DNA of 64,000 nucleotides from Babylonia areolata. Taxonomy: Eukaryota > Mollusca > Gastropoda > Neogastropoda > Buccinidae. The stretch spans positions 37,533,679-37,597,678 of the forward strand of contig NC_134887.1 in the NCBI RefSeq assembly GCF_041734735.1, written 5' to 3'. The translations under genes were made by a program, and so were the position numbers. This document shows, in pieces, positions 52,035-64,000 of this stretch. Numbering within the stretch: position 1 is the stretch's first letter; each line of letters opens with the position of its first letter. Under the pieces are notes generated by a model, which did no database searches, was not told where the DNA came from, and worked only from the letters and a program-made list of their open reading frames with translations.

Positions 52035-52850
52035 GACAGAGAACCCAGGTGTGGCTGTGTATGGGGTGGATGGGGAGGGGCAGTGTGGATGAAAGGTGTG
52101 GATGGGGAGGGGCAGTGTGGATGAAAGGTGTGGCTGTGGATGGGGAGGGGCAGTGTGGATGAAAGGTGTGGCTGTGTATGGGGTGGATGGGGAGGGGCAG
52201 TGTGGATGAAAGGTGTGGCTGTGTATGGGGTGGATGGGGAGGGGCAGTGTGGATGAAAGGTGTGGCTCTGTATGGGGTGGCTGAGGAGGGGCAGTGTGGA
52301 TGAAAGGGGTGGCTGAGGAGGGGCAGTGTGGCTGAAAGGTGTGGCTGTGTATGGGGTGGATGGGGAGGGGCAGTGTGGCTGTGTATGGGGTGGATGAAAG
52401 GGGTGGCTGAGGAGGGGCAGTGTGGATGAAAGGGGTGGCTGAGGAGGGGCAGTGTGAATGAAAGGTGTGGCTCTGTATGGGGTGGCTGAGGAGGGGCAGT
52501 GTGGATGAAAGGGGTGGCTGTGTATGGGGTGGCTGAGGAGGGGCAGTGTGGATGAAAGGGGTGGCTGAGGAGGGGCAGTGTGAATGAAAGGTAGATGAAA
52601 GGTGTGGATGGGGAGGGCAGTGTGGATGAAAGGTGTGGCTGTGTATGGGGTGGATGGGGAGGGGCAGTGTGGCTGTGGATGGGGAGGGGCAGTGTGAAAG
52701 GTGTGGCGGTGGATGGGGAGGGGCAGTGTGGATGAAAGGGGTGGCTGAGGAGGGGCAGTGTGAATGAAAGGGGTGGCTGTGGATGGGGAGGGGCAGTGTG
52801 AATGAAAGGTGTGGCTGTGTATGGGGAGGGGCAGTGCAGATGGAAGCCAA
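52035..52850. repeat. G-rich minisatellite built from two alternating modules
   Basis: Modules are ggtgtggctgtgtatggggt / ggatggggaggggcagtgtg / gatgaaa and shorter forms with ggtggctgaggaggggcag. Units of 24-46 bp are shuffled over about 815 bp. The long Pro/His/Thr/Ser frames on the minus strand are the array translated. Confidence 0.95.
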
Positions 52851-52854
52851 GCTT

Positions 52855-55800
52855 TATTTTTCATTTTGTTCGTTTCCTTGACCAGTCTTGACAACTGTAG
52901 GCTTAGAAAACGAAGTGATTAATGAACTGTTGGTATAGCAGATATTCGATCACATGTTTGATCTGAATCGTATGTGTTGTCAAGTCATATTAACATTCTC
53001 CTTGAAATAGTTTGTGTTGAAACCCGATTTTGTACGTATCTTGTGATGACTGCAGCTGACTCAACATTTTGTGGAATGAATGAATGAAATAGGAGTGAAA
53101 GAATAGTGTTTAATGTTCAAAATGATTTCGGCTGAAATACTGAATGTTTCATACCAGAAATGACCAAAAACGTATCACAAAAATGCTTTCTTCTTTGTCT
53201 GTGGCGAGTCCCATTGCTGGCAGTGGGTTGGAAATGAGCTGGATCAGCTTGCTTTTGATGATGATGATGATAATGACTATAATAGTGCATAAATACAGCA
53301 GTTTCAACCCCCCTAAAAGTGCTTTACAGTAACACATCGGACACAAAGCACACACATATGGAAGCATGCGCACAAATGCGCGCGCACACAATCATGAACA
53401 TGCACATGTGTGCACACACACAAACAGTACAGTGCGGGGAAACTGATTACCAGTCAGAAGTTCATAGAAACTGGTTCAGAGGTTTCTGCAATATTAAAAA
53501 AAGAAGGGGGGGGAAATGCTATTTGTAAGCTTATCTAGTGTTTCTACAAATTCATTTTTTTATGCTTGATGCACTCTGTCAACTTGTAGAGGGGAGAAAA
53601 TGAAAGTTGCTTGAAGAGATGTTGATGCAAATGTCACGATTTCCCTTCTGAACCTAAAGTTGGTAGATTTCTAGGCAGTCAGTGACACCTGGTCATGGTT
53701 CCATTTCTGGAACTGATTCGATACAAGGCGTTAACCTCATGAGTTCTGTTGATGAGTATGTTTGTCGGAGAAGGCATGTCACCTCACTGAGATAACACAG
53801 AGCTCACAGGTCAGGATGAAGATCATTGGGTTTTTTTTGTTGTTTTGTTTAACTTCTTTCTCTTGATGATACATTGCTTTTGTTCACAAAATCTGAGTAA
53901 ACAAAACATCAATAATTGCCATTCAAATTCATGCTGTGATGATCTCATTTCACTAAGGTTTATTAAAGAGTCAGTCATGTTGAAGGAGGATTTGATACCG
54001 AATTCTGTAACAGGTATCACAGAAGTTTGTGGTGAAGGAGGATTTGATACTGAATTCTGTAACAGGTATCGCAGAAATTGATAGTGAAGGTGGATGTTGA
54101 CACTGAATTCTGTGGTGTATGGAGAAACAAATAAAATCCTCTTGCATACTGCCACAGTAGACAGACATCAAAGGGGCCATTTCAGGGTTACACTGCCTTG
54201 ACAAGAAATTGGCTGCACTGACAACCGAGGAAGGCAGTATTGCTTTTAAACCCCTGAAGATGGTTTTCCGTTTCCCTTTTGGGAATGAGAACTTGTTCCG
54301 TTTTGTTTCTCATATCATTCAAAATAATTACTGATCAGCACAAAAGAGAATGCACTACCAAGCAGCTTTTCAGTGTTAGACGGTCAGTAACTTTCTTCTC
54401 CAAAGAGTATGTGCTCAACTGTTTAGACTTGCAAAGTTAACAAACTGCACTTGTGAACAACTTTGTTCTGAAAAAAAAAAAAGGTTCAGAAACTGTACTT
54501 TGCACATATGAACAACTTCGTACTGTGATGTTATAAAATGAACTGATGTATCATGAGGTCTTCAAAAAAGTTGTCGTTTGCTCTCCTTCAATAATTTCTT
54601 AAACCAGTGACCATGTTAAGAAGCATCATTGTGTGCATGTGTGACCTTTTAAAGTGTTGAGTTGTGACAGAAACCATCTTTTAAAACAGTTTACATCATA
54701 CTCTGTGTTTTTGATAAGGAACAGAGATCTCCGACCACATCAGAAACAAAATTTTATTCTGTTGATTTTCATGACTGGCATTCGTTGTAAAGATTCATTT
54801 ACCCTTGCTATGCTTGGTATGTCAGGTTGTTGGGTTTTTTTTTTCAATTTTTGTTGTTGCTTGTGTATGTGAGAATGAGGCGAAATAATGGGAAAATACT
54901 TGTGTAAATAGATATACATAATTGCGTCCAAGTTATTGTATGATGAAGCCTTGATGGTTTGTATATTGAAAGTGAAACTTTCCAAGCATTCATTTCATGG
55001 AAATTTATTTTTTTTGACACAGTGTAATTCATAAGATGAAAATGTTTTTTTTTAATTTCAATCTGAAAAAATCTGTTTTTTTTTAATTTCAATCCGAAAA
55101 AATCTCAATGTATATATACATACATGTGCATTTGTTTTTTTCTTTAAGTGTTGATTGAATATAAAGTATGCGCTATAGCAAGATGTCTCAATAAATGAAT
55201 AAGAAAAATAACAAATTTCATGTTTATTTTGAATTTTTCATGTCGGCTGTAATTTGTATCTTGCCTGTTTATTTTGTTTGGAGATTCCAATTTGATATTT
55301 TGGGGTGGGGGAGGATGGGGGGTAAAGGGTGGGAATAGGGGTTTGACAGCCATTCAGAAATGAAAGAAAAAAAGTTGAGGATGGGGGAAGAGGGAGAGAA
55401 AGGCACTGTGAACGTGTGAATAACTTATGAAATAACTTGTGCTGTTTTATTTATAATTACATGAGGGGCCATTTTTTTTCTTTCATGTTTTGAGTGTTTC
55501 AACCTCTCTTCGTGTTAGTGATTCATTATAATTGATGCCTACTTAAAGAATTGGACTGAGTGTGCAAAGCGCATCAAGCCTTGTACCAAGGACTGTACTG
55601 GAATGAGTGTGTATTGGATGTATTTATGGTTTATACTGCTTTTTGTTGATTTACACACAAATATCCCTGTGTGCCGGAAGAAGGTGACATTTGTGAAAAA
55701 GGATGCAGGGTTGTGAATCTCGAGATTGTCGGTGATACTCCACATTGTCTGTCCAAGATCTTTTATTGGTGCTTTTTTTTTTTTTAATGTATATAAACAA

Positions 55801-58490
55801 AACATTTTTTTCTTTCAGATAATTTATGTCACGACTTTATGGCCAGTTTTTATTTTTTATTCACTGTCTTCCTATGATCCCAAACCTTGTTTTTTGTGTG
55901 TGTGTGCTTTTTTTTTTTCAGATCTTGAGAAAAGAGTATGATGTAAAAGGCATACATACGCGTGCGTGCGTGCATGCATGCACGCGCATGTGTGTGCTTG
56001 CATACTTGTATGAATGAAGATGTATGTGTATGGATAGCATTTACATGGAGATAGCTGGTCTGATCTCGGTATGTTTGGAGCTGTAGGTGCACGAATTTCA
56101 ACATCTGTTGGAGGCTATCAGTTTTTCCACCTTGATCACTCAGTAAGTTACTGGTGGGTGTTTCTTCAACCCTACTGGCTAGTGATACGAATGCTGGTCA
56201 GTGAAGGGCTGTCACCTCAATGAGGTCAACATGGAACTTACAGGCCCAGATGTCAGTCACCACTCTTTGGACTTCCTCCTCGTGGGATCACGTACATTAC
56301 TTTTGAGGTTTTGTTCGGCAAAATTGATAGCAGCATGGGAACATGTACAAAAGCTTCAGATTATGCAGGTCCGATTAACCTACTCCACTTTCACCTAGTC
56401 TTTGATCATGCTACCATCTTTAATGGCCTCCTGAGAGTTTTACTTTTTGTCCCATTTCACCTACCCATCTGCCCTTTCTCTCTAACACACACACACGTTT
56501 GTGCACAGATGCTTACTATCAGCTTCTGTGGACACCTAAAATTTTCTATTGTCCTGAGATAGGTTGAAATTTTATAAGTTTTTTTTTTTAAGGGAAGTGA
56601 CATTGGAGTGAACACATCACAATTTAGTTCAGGATAAAGCTTTGCTGGTAACCAGAGCAAGAGAGGTGGACACCTTTTGCTGTATCAAAAGTACCGATAC
56701 AGAGACCAGACAATCGACACAAGAGACTGGGCTAGCTATAAAGAAACGATGTTTTTTGGGGTTTTTTTTCCTTCTAACATACACATGTGTGCACATGCGC
56801 ACACACACTGAGCAACTAAATACATTGGGAACTGGTGAATTGGGATCACCAATACAGTCACAGGGGAATTGGTGAAACAGGAATTGGCAAATTGGGTCGA
56901 CACCCATTCAGATTTATGCTGCACTGTTAACATTTCGCCAAAGCTTTGCTGTGAAGGGGCTAAGTAAAAATTTTAAGAAAGAAAGATAGAAAAGCCAATT
57001 TGGATGAAACTTGGTTTACATATTCAACATCTGGAGATCTTGTTTTGGTTTTCTTAGTGAGGTCTCAATAAAGATCAGTGTGACATAGTAAGGTCAAGGT
57101 TACAAAGATCAACGCATCTGCACTGATGGTAGTTTCTCAACTATTTGGACTAATTATGACATGGCTTTTGACTAACAGATGCAAATATTGTGCTTAGCAT
57201 TTGATCTGACCAAAGATATGGGCTGTGTAAGTATCAATGATAATAATCGGCTTTTACACACACACACACACACGAATTGTATGTACAAGCGAAGAAGAAA
57301 ACATGCCTGCTTTTATCAAGTGGTCCTTTACATTTTTTGAAGCCTGTATTGTGTTGTACCCCAAAGTTATGAACACATTTGTTGCGTTGGTATTTTGTCT
57401 TCTAGACGTTTTTGGTTATTTGGCAGCAGGGAGTTATTTCTACCATTTTGTGACATTGTTGACCGAAGGTATGTGAAATTATATGACCATTCTTTTTTTT
57501 AAATGTGATGCTCATGAATCTTTAGCATATATTTTTTCTGCCTAGGTTGGTGAGTTTTTTTTGCGTTATGTTTTGATTTATGTTTAGAATTTTTTTCCTG
57601 CAACATCTTTGTAATCTGAAATGTTACGGACCACATTCTCACAATTTAGTTTCTTTATATTCAGTGTTTTGTCTTGATATAAAATTTGATTTCTGGGGCT
57701 GGTTAGTTTACAACCAGTATGATGAATAAGAAACACAGGTGCTTGTGTTGAATTTTTGTATAGCTGTTCTTAAATCCTCAGTTTTTGATGAAAAATGTAT
57801 ATTTTAGACCTAAATATCTATACTTATTGAACATGGTACTAGCTTCTGGGAGGCAGAGAGCGAGAGTGTGTGTGTCTTCTAAAAGGTATGTGCTCCTCTT
57901 TGAAAAAGGAAAAAACTTTTCTCAAGTGGAGCGAATGGTAGTCCTTGAATTTAATGAACTTTATTTCTTCCTACAATTTGAAATTCCCAGTGTTTCCATC
58001 CCAGTATCATGGGTGTACTTGTTACTTCAAAACACACTGACAATAATATATGGAGGTGGTGTGAACAAAAACTGACAATAATATATGGAGGTGGTGTGAA
58101 CAAAAATTAATGTTGATTTTCATTTCCACATCCATGTTGTACTTGCCCCTCCTCCAATAAGGCCTGCTACTGTTGTGAAAAGCTGTGTTTGTTTTATGAA
58201 GGGGTGGGGTTTGACAATGGATGATACTGATTGACTGGACCATTTTGGACCATACTGTGTTTTTCAGACTACCTACCACTACAGTTTTTGCATGTTGATA
58301 TTGTTTCCTGCTTCATTTATGTACTTATTTTTTAAATGTATGTAGACATTAAAAGAGATGGCACTATATTTCTCTTTTTGTGTTTTAAAGTGTGACTGTG
58401 ACTGCCAGTACATACATTCTTCATTTGTCAAGGCAGGTGAAAAACAACATGGTTTTCTTTGAGAGAAAAGAGTATCATGGGAAAACAATG
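52855..58490 (+). other. Putative 3' flank or long 3' UTR, no gene seen
   Basis: Mostly AT-rich unique-looking sequence. Small duplications occur: 53990-54095 (gaaggaggatttgatac; aattctgtaacaggtatc, twice), 55040-55110 (tttttaatttcaatctgaaa, twice) and 58028-58105 (gacaataatatatggaggtg, twice). AATAAA-type words occur at about 55190 and 55195. No exon with recognisable protein similarity was found on either strand. Confidence 0.45.
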
Positions 58491-58853
58491 AATGCTGTGC
58501 TTTCCACTCTGGGAGGGACGCTCACTCAGTCTGGCTCCGCAACTAAACCATTATTGTCGTTAGTAGGGGGCTTAGTAGGTGGTGTCCTAAGTACGTTAAA
58601 ACAGAACAGGCACCACTGAACACCACCGAAGTGACTCAGCAGCAGTGCAGGGTCTCCTCTGGTGTGTGGCCTCCTGGCGACCTAACATTGATGGTTCCCT
58701 GTGGACTGCCGACGCTGGAACTGCCGACGCTGGAACTGCGACGGACGACCCCAGGTGTGGCTGTGAATGGGGGAATCTAAATGAGCGGCGTGGGAATAAT
58801 GCCACTGAAACGGTGCAGAGGATGGGGCAGCCAAAAAAAAATGCTGTGCTTTC
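58491..58853 (+). repeat. R11 retroposed element with perfect target duplication
   Basis: The element at 58505-58839 (about 335 bp) is flanked by the 14-bp word aatgctgtgctttc at 58491-58504 and 58840-58853. It ends in a short poly(A) after gatggggcagcc. It begins cactctgggagggacgctc. Inside is a short tandem (gctggaactgccgac). This is a clear target-primed retroposition product. No coding is seen, and no second copy was noticed in this window. Probably a SINE. Confidence 0.85.
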
Positions 58854-58984
58854 TTTACATTTGTCTTCAGTTGTTTTTGTGTCTGGTGTTACTGTTCATT
58901 CAGGGAAAAAAGTATGTGTGTACAGTATGTGATCACTATACTCATTTGCCTGTCTGTAACGTATTGTGCTTGCTAGTCATGGTA

Positions 58985-59005
58985 CACTGAAATAAATCGG
59001 TTTCA
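58985..59005 (+). terminator. Candidate polyadenylation site
   Basis: AATAAA (in tgaaataaatcgg) just after a T/G-rich stretch. It could end a very long 3' UTR of the zinc-finger gene, but earlier sites are equally possible. Confidence 0.2.
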
Positions 59006-59539
59006 GGAAAAGTTCATTCTTACTGACCCTTTTCCAAAATACACACAGGCACTCATAAAGACACCCCCCCCCCCCAAACACACACACACACACACAATGG
59101 GCATTCATGCATATGTATGCACACATGCTGGCAAACTATTCTTCTTAAATTCATTATACACAACAACTATACCGTTTTAAAATTTCTAATGTTTAAAAAA
59201 AAAAAAAATCAGTGCATCAAATCAATTCAATAAATCATTTAAACATAAGAAAAAAATATCCGGACTGTGCTGCCTAAGTTCATTTAGCAGGCTGAACATC
59301 ATTATTTAAAAATGCACCAACTGACTTTTAGATTTCCAATAATACAAACTTGCACGTTATAACACAACTAGTATCCCTACAATAACTGGAATATGTTTGT
59401 GGAAGCAAGTGCGACAGAACAGTAGTATCACTTGCTTTTTGCTCAGCTGACCACTCTGTTACACAGCTGATTCACAGAAACTGAAATGGATCATTAAAAA
59501 TACTTTGTTACTGGAAAACATGTCACACAACATCGTTAA

Positions 59540-59763
59540 CTCACTCAGTACGGCCGGTCCTCTCTTCTCCTCTACACAGACCCCTCGGATGTCCAGTGGG
59601 TGTCTGAATGACCCAACCTTTAGCTTCCGTCGTCAGAATTGTGGTATTCTTTGTCAACATTCACCTCTTCAGTATAAGAGCCTTCCGCTTGCAATATTTT
59701 GATGATGGTAATTGGGGTGAAACGCTGTTAACGTCGTCTCTTTCGCCGTTCGTATGGAAAGAG
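59540..59763. mobile_element. TTAA-flanked MITE-like element
   Basis: TTAA on both sides (59536-59539 and 59764-59767). The left end ctcactcagtacggcc and the right end gttcgtatggaaagag are imperfect inverted repeats (inverse of the right end: ctctttccatacgaac). 224 bp, no coding. Confidence 0.6.
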
Positions 59764-59769
59764 TTAACA

Positions 59770-60360
59770 CAAAGCACAGCAGGTCTGTGATTCATAAACA
59801 CAAAGCATAGCAGGTGTGTAATTCAGAAACAATCTTTAGGGATAGAACCATGGATTAGTACGGAAACATGGAGAAAGTATTATGGGGAGGAAAACCTTCA
59901 AAACTGAGAAGCAAAACACTCAAAATTTATTTTAAAATAAAAATATAATAAAATTAAAACATGGTGGAAAAATCCTGAAATCTTTGCAGAAGTGGTAAAT
60001 GAATAAATCTGAGAGGGAGGGAGGGCGTGGGGGAGGGGGGGGGGCAAAAGAAAATATTCAACCAACTAGTTGACCCAGATGGAATCAAACATGAGAGCAG
60101 CCAAAATAGAAATTTATGTGATTTTTTATCAGACAGACAGGGGATTTCTCACGCAAAACAAGTAGGGTTCCACGTTTTCAAAGACACAGTCACTTGACAA
60201 AAAAAAAAAAAAAAAAAAAGCTGCATCTATCCTTGGATGCTTTATGCATTCGGGGCTGGTATTTCAACTGAACAAAACTTAGTTACCATATTCTGTGACA
60301 CGTTTTACAGAAAGGGGTTCTCCGTTTAATAAAACAACAACAACAAAAAAACACGTTTTA
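59770..60360. other. Flank, nothing recognised
   Basis: AT-rich with poly-A at 60201-60219 and a G-rich run at 60033-60043. Confidence 0.45.
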
Positions 60361-60364
60361 TTAT

Positions 60365-60628
60365 TGTGGTTATTACGGCCATGGGGGCAATGAATTTTGT
60401 CTAGAGCTCAGCGTTGGAATCCGGGGCCCAATCTTCTCCTTTCCCCGCTTTAAAAACCTCCAGCACCAGAAGTCTGGTACCCCATTCACACCTGGGTGGA
60501 GTGTGAAAAATCGGAGCGAAAACCCTTTCCCATGGACACGTACATCACCATTCCAGAACAGGGCTTCGAACGCTTTTCACTGGATCTGAAGTCCAGCGCC
60601 TGATATTGCCGCGGCCACGGCGCCTCAT
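60365..60628 (-). repeat. S6 SINE, inverted, diverged
   Basis: Matches 30290-30545 (gtaccccattcacacctggg; gggcttcgaacgc; cacggcgcctc at the head end). The tRNA-like head is at the right. Confidence 0.7.
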
Positions 60629-60629
60629 T

Positions 60630-62060
60630 TGTATGTGTGCAATCAAATGAACACGGTACGAACTGAAGTTTAAGGAAAGCCGGTATCTGTTTATATATAT
60701 ATATATATATCTTCTTTACATATGTAAAGATACACTTCACACAGCTGAATAACGTAGTGTCACATGAAGAAAAGAGGAATGTCCAAGACAAAGACTGTCG
60801 TTTGAAAAGCTGATAAGATTGCTCACATGGCACCGACATAGATAATAAAATCTGAATACAAAACACACAACAAATGATAAGGAAAAACACACACACAAAA
60901 AAAACCTCGAAGGCCACATCGAATGGCAGAACTGCTGATGGGTGTTTGGAAATTTTATCTCAAGTGGTTGGCTGGTTGGTTACTCAGAGTTAACGTCGAC
61001 ACCAACCTCAAGTAAAATTGAACCAATGTGGATAACTATCCCATAAAAGTGAGGGAAGGAATTAAGAGGACATTTAAAGAAATTAGATTAAACAAATCTG
61101 ATACGACACTGACAACACCTGAATGACTCGCAAAGACAGCCTTTTTCTCTGTTCAGGGTAGTGTCCTATTTTAGCGTCCAAACTTATTGCACCTATTAGT
61201 AAAATTTTCATGGTTTGTGGGACCAACAACTAAAAAATGAAAGATAGTGGCACGTTAGTTTAGTGACTGAATCCACATCAAAATTAAGTAAATTAACGTA
61301 CAAAACAAGAGTCGAAATCCTCTGAAAATGGGTTACAACATATACTAATGGTATTATCGATTCATTCATGCAGAAAAAAATGGCGGTAAAATAGGTACAA
61401 TAATTTAGGATGCTAATTTAGGACTCAACTAGCCAGTTGTTTTTTTTTCTGTAGTGTGTCCTCGATTCGAACTTAAAAGATTTAGGCTGCTAACTAGTTT
61501 GATGCTCTTACGACAGACATGACCGGACACCCGAGAAACTGCGAATCACGGACTTAGAAACAGAAGTAAAAACTGAAGTCTAATTCTGTTTTTAAGTCCG
61601 TGACTGCCAAAGGACACAGCATGCACATATTTACATGGCACTCCTGCCAAACACACGTATTCACATGGAGCATCACTGTAAACAACGATGAACACAACAT
61701 TGTTACACTCGTTTGGTTGCCTCACAAACCCTAACCCCGTGGAATTCATAACGGTCCGTATTTTCCAGTGTATCTGGGCTTTGAACACTACCAAACGAGG
61801 CCGAACGGAGCGAAGAAGCTACGCAGTATATAGAAAGCCAAACTGTGAGAAGGCTAGTCACCTTTGAGAGAGTCCTTCAAGCTCCCCCCCCCCCCCCCCC
61901 CCCCCCTTAGCAATCTGACCTTCACCGTACGTCATAGATCGATCTAGGAAACCCATTTCTGTTTTTAAAAGATTCGAACAAACAAACAATCAATCATACA
62001 AAATAATAAGATTGACTCTGAAATTCATTTCAGTTTCTCTGTAGTATAAGGACTGGGGGT
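60630..62060. other. Flank, nothing recognised
   Basis: AT-rich sequence with a TA run at 60694-60710 and a poly-C run at 61886-61906. Short open frames lack domains. Confidence 0.45.
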
Positions 62061-62084
62061 ACTGGCTCACTTTGATTTTTGACC

Positions 62085-62325
62085 CCAAATTGCCCTAATC
62101 AAATTCTATATTACGAGAATTGTTTTTGCACATTTCTACTGTCCTGGATACTTAGTAAATAAAACACTGTGTTCATCAAATTGTATATGAGACTTGTTTT
62201 TGCACATTTTCTACTGTCTCGGATACTTAGTAAATAAACACGAAATGTGTTCCTCAATTTCCGTATGAGAACTGTTTTTGCATATGTTCTACTGTCTTGG
62301 ATACTTTGTAAATAAACACTAACTT
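62085..62325. repeat. Tandem repeat of about 83 bp, three units
   Basis: Units carry the words gtttttgcacat, tctactgtc, ggatacttagtaaataaa and tgttcatcaaattgtat. About 85% alike by eye. Confidence 0.85.
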
Positions 62326-62349
62326 GACCCTATAGCCAGACTGGGTCTG

Positions 62350-62765
62350 ATACCTAGTGGAGTGATGGCCTAGAGGTAACGCGTCCGCGTAGGAAGCGAG
62401 AGAATCTGAGCGCGCTGGTTCGAATCACGGCTCAGCCGCCGATATTTTCTCCCCCTCCACTAGACCTTGAGTGGTGGTCTGGACGCTAGTCATTCGGATG
62501 AGACGATAAACCGAGGTCCCGTGTGCAGCACGCACTTAGCGCACGTAAAAGAACCCACGGCAACAAAAGGGTTGTTCCTGGCAAAATTCTGTAGAAAAAT
62601 CCACGTCAATAGGAAAAACAAATAAAACTGCACGCAGGAAAAATACAAAAAAATGGGTGGCGCTGTAGTATAGCGACGCGCTCTCCCTGGGGAGAGCAGC
62701 CCGAATTTCATACAGAGAAATCTGTTGTGATAAAAAGAAATACAAAATACAAATACAAAAAATAC
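62350..62765 (+). repeat. S3 SINE, full length reference copy
   Basis: The tRNA-like head (gtgatggcctagaggtaacg; box B ctggttcgaatcacggc) is followed by a linker (gatattttctccccctcc), the core (ggatgagacgataaaccgag; gttgttcctggcaaaattct), ggtggcgctgtagtatagcg and the tail (agagaaatctgttgtgat), ending in (aaatac)n. The best S3 copy in the window. Confidence 0.93.
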
Positions 62766-62879
62766 GCCCTAACTTTGGGTTAAGTGAGTAAATAACAAAA
62801 CATGGTGAAGGTCAACAGCCTTCTGGGTCCTGTGGCATTCATCTTCTAACACATTCATTCCAACCAGAAGGTTCACAAT

Positions 62880-63055
62880 TAGTATTTTCTACCTCTGTCA
62901 CTCCAACCATAAAGTCCATATTTAGTATTTTCTACCTCTGTAATTTCAACCATAAAGTCTATATTAGTATTGTCTACCTCTGTAATTTCAACCATAAAGT
63001 CTATATTAGTATTGTCTACCTCTGTCATTCCAACCAGAAAGTCCATATTATTGAT
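62880..63055. repeat. Tandem repeat of about 42 bp, four units
   Basis: Units read tctacctctgtaatttcaac then cataaagtctatattagtat, with small differences. Frames over it are repetitive and not coding. Confidence 0.9.
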
Positions 63056-63059
63056 GTCT

Positions 63060-64000
63060 ACCACTGTACACAATTTGGCACTGACGGTTACAAAATGTTT
63101 TCATGAACGTGTCTTTAAAAAGTTTCTAAACGCACAAGTGTTGTCATTAAGCTGAATATGAAGGCTCGCTTTGTACACACATATATTTATGATTCAGATA
63201 ACAACTTTTGTGATTGTAGCTGCACACATACATACAGATTATATTCAACAACATAACTACAAAAATAAATTAATCTTTTTTTTTCTTTTCCTGAAAAAAC
63301 ACATGTGATTTTTGATTTGTCTTAAAGGGATGAGGTAATGTGTCAAAACAATGTCTACAAGGAGATGGAGTCGGTGTTGAAATTAAAAGGACCATACTTG
63401 AAAAAAACCAACAACCCAAAACAAACACAAACAAACCAACAAAAACAACAACAACAACAACAACAAACGATTAAAGAGTGACAGAAGTAACAGAGAAATT
63501 ACATCAGTCAAACCTGAGCTTAGATTGAGACATAATGTACATCTTTTAAATCTATACAAAAAATACATTTTTTTTAAAAAGGAAAGGAGTTGCTCATTAC
63601 TACAGAAAACAGATATAAAAACTGGATTATGCAGTTTATCCAAATACGCTATTTTTCATGATTTCAAAATTCATTTTCTTATCTGACAGGATATTCACTT
63701 AAAGCAAATGTCTTGATTAATAGCATACTTTCTGGCTAGCTTTTAATGAAAACAAGCAAAGAAACCTCCACAAAGAGACTTCTTCCTTTTAAAGTCAGTC
63801 TTCGTAGATTAATAAAAAGACTGAAAGAGAAATACTTCTGGTTTTCTTGGAATTTCATGTTCTTAAGAAGAAATTTAGAGAAAACATATTTTGAAACAAT
63901 TGTTGGGGGGGTTGGGGTGAAATACCACAAGCGACACTTCAAAACACTATCAATGGGACTTGTCCAACTTATTTAAAAAAAAAAAAAAAATCCAGGCAGT
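63060..64000. other. Flank, nothing recognised
   Basis: AT-rich with CAA runs at 63415-63470. No gene seen. It could be the 3' UTR of a convergent gene, but there is no direct evidence. Confidence 0.4.

Noticed and set aside
51944-52894. Minus-strand Pro/His/Thr/Ser frames of 297-316 codons
   Set aside because: Two overlapping frames both open over the same G-rich minisatellite; no domain and no non-repeat flank.

Overview
The window looks like nuclear DNA from a mollusc, most likely a caenogastropod snail. This is an inference from three things: host genes split into short exons by kilobase introns, very many tRNA-headed SINEs whose sequence I associate with marine snails, and long runs of microsatellite, minisatellite and satellite DNA. 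There is no bacterial gene organisation. Most long open frames here are translated repeats, not genes.

Two host genes can be supported, both on the + strand. (1) The last coding exon (6047-6218) of a WSB-like WD-repeat/SOCS-box protein, a substrate receptor for a cullin-RING ubiquitin ligase. The rest of that gene lies upstream of the window. (2) A complete or nearly complete C2H2 zinc-finger gene at 28572-49731, assembled here from six exons (28572-28696, 32628-32675, 37414-37525, 41499-41754, 45288-45496, 48415-49731). All reading phases agree across the junctions, giving 2067 nt and 688 aa. It has an unrecognised N-terminus, a Ser/Thr-rich linker, nine zinc-finger motifs and a Gly/Pro/Gln-rich tail. 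Its 5' untranslated part may start near 25.3-25.7 kb (weak), and its 3' UTR may run for kilobases past 49731.

Layout: 1-6 kb, intron of the WSB-like gene with nested SINEs. 6-10.6 kb, probable 3' UTR and flank with a TTAA-flanked MITE. 10.6-22.5 kb, intergenic: a 53-bp satellite cut by a LINE tail, a 35-bp satellite grown out of a SINE tail, and LINE fragments. 22.5-28 kb, more unique, possibly the zinc-finger promoter side. 28.5-49.7 kb, the zinc-finger gene. 49.7-59 kb, its putative 3' UTR and flank. 59-64 kb, AT-rich flank with SINEs.

Repeat names used here: S1, S2, S3 and S6 are tRNA-headed SINE families; S2 and S3 share a central core. R4, R5, R7, R8, R9, R10 and R11 are other interspersed families seen more than once or with clear ends. 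LINE pieces are 3' parts of CR1/L2-like and RNase H-bearing elements.

The most striking feature is in the zinc-finger gene. From exon 2 onward nearly every exon edge is joined to a tandem array, and several arrays are copies of the exon edge itself with its splice site: four extra exon 5 acceptors, eight extra exon 4 donors, five extra exon 6 acceptors, two extra exon 3 acceptors and one extra exon 5 donor. A further array starts just past the stop codon. Elsewhere, two satellites have visibly expanded from the tails of interspersed repeats, and the 53-bp satellite carries a heat-shock-element-like palindrome in nearly every unit.
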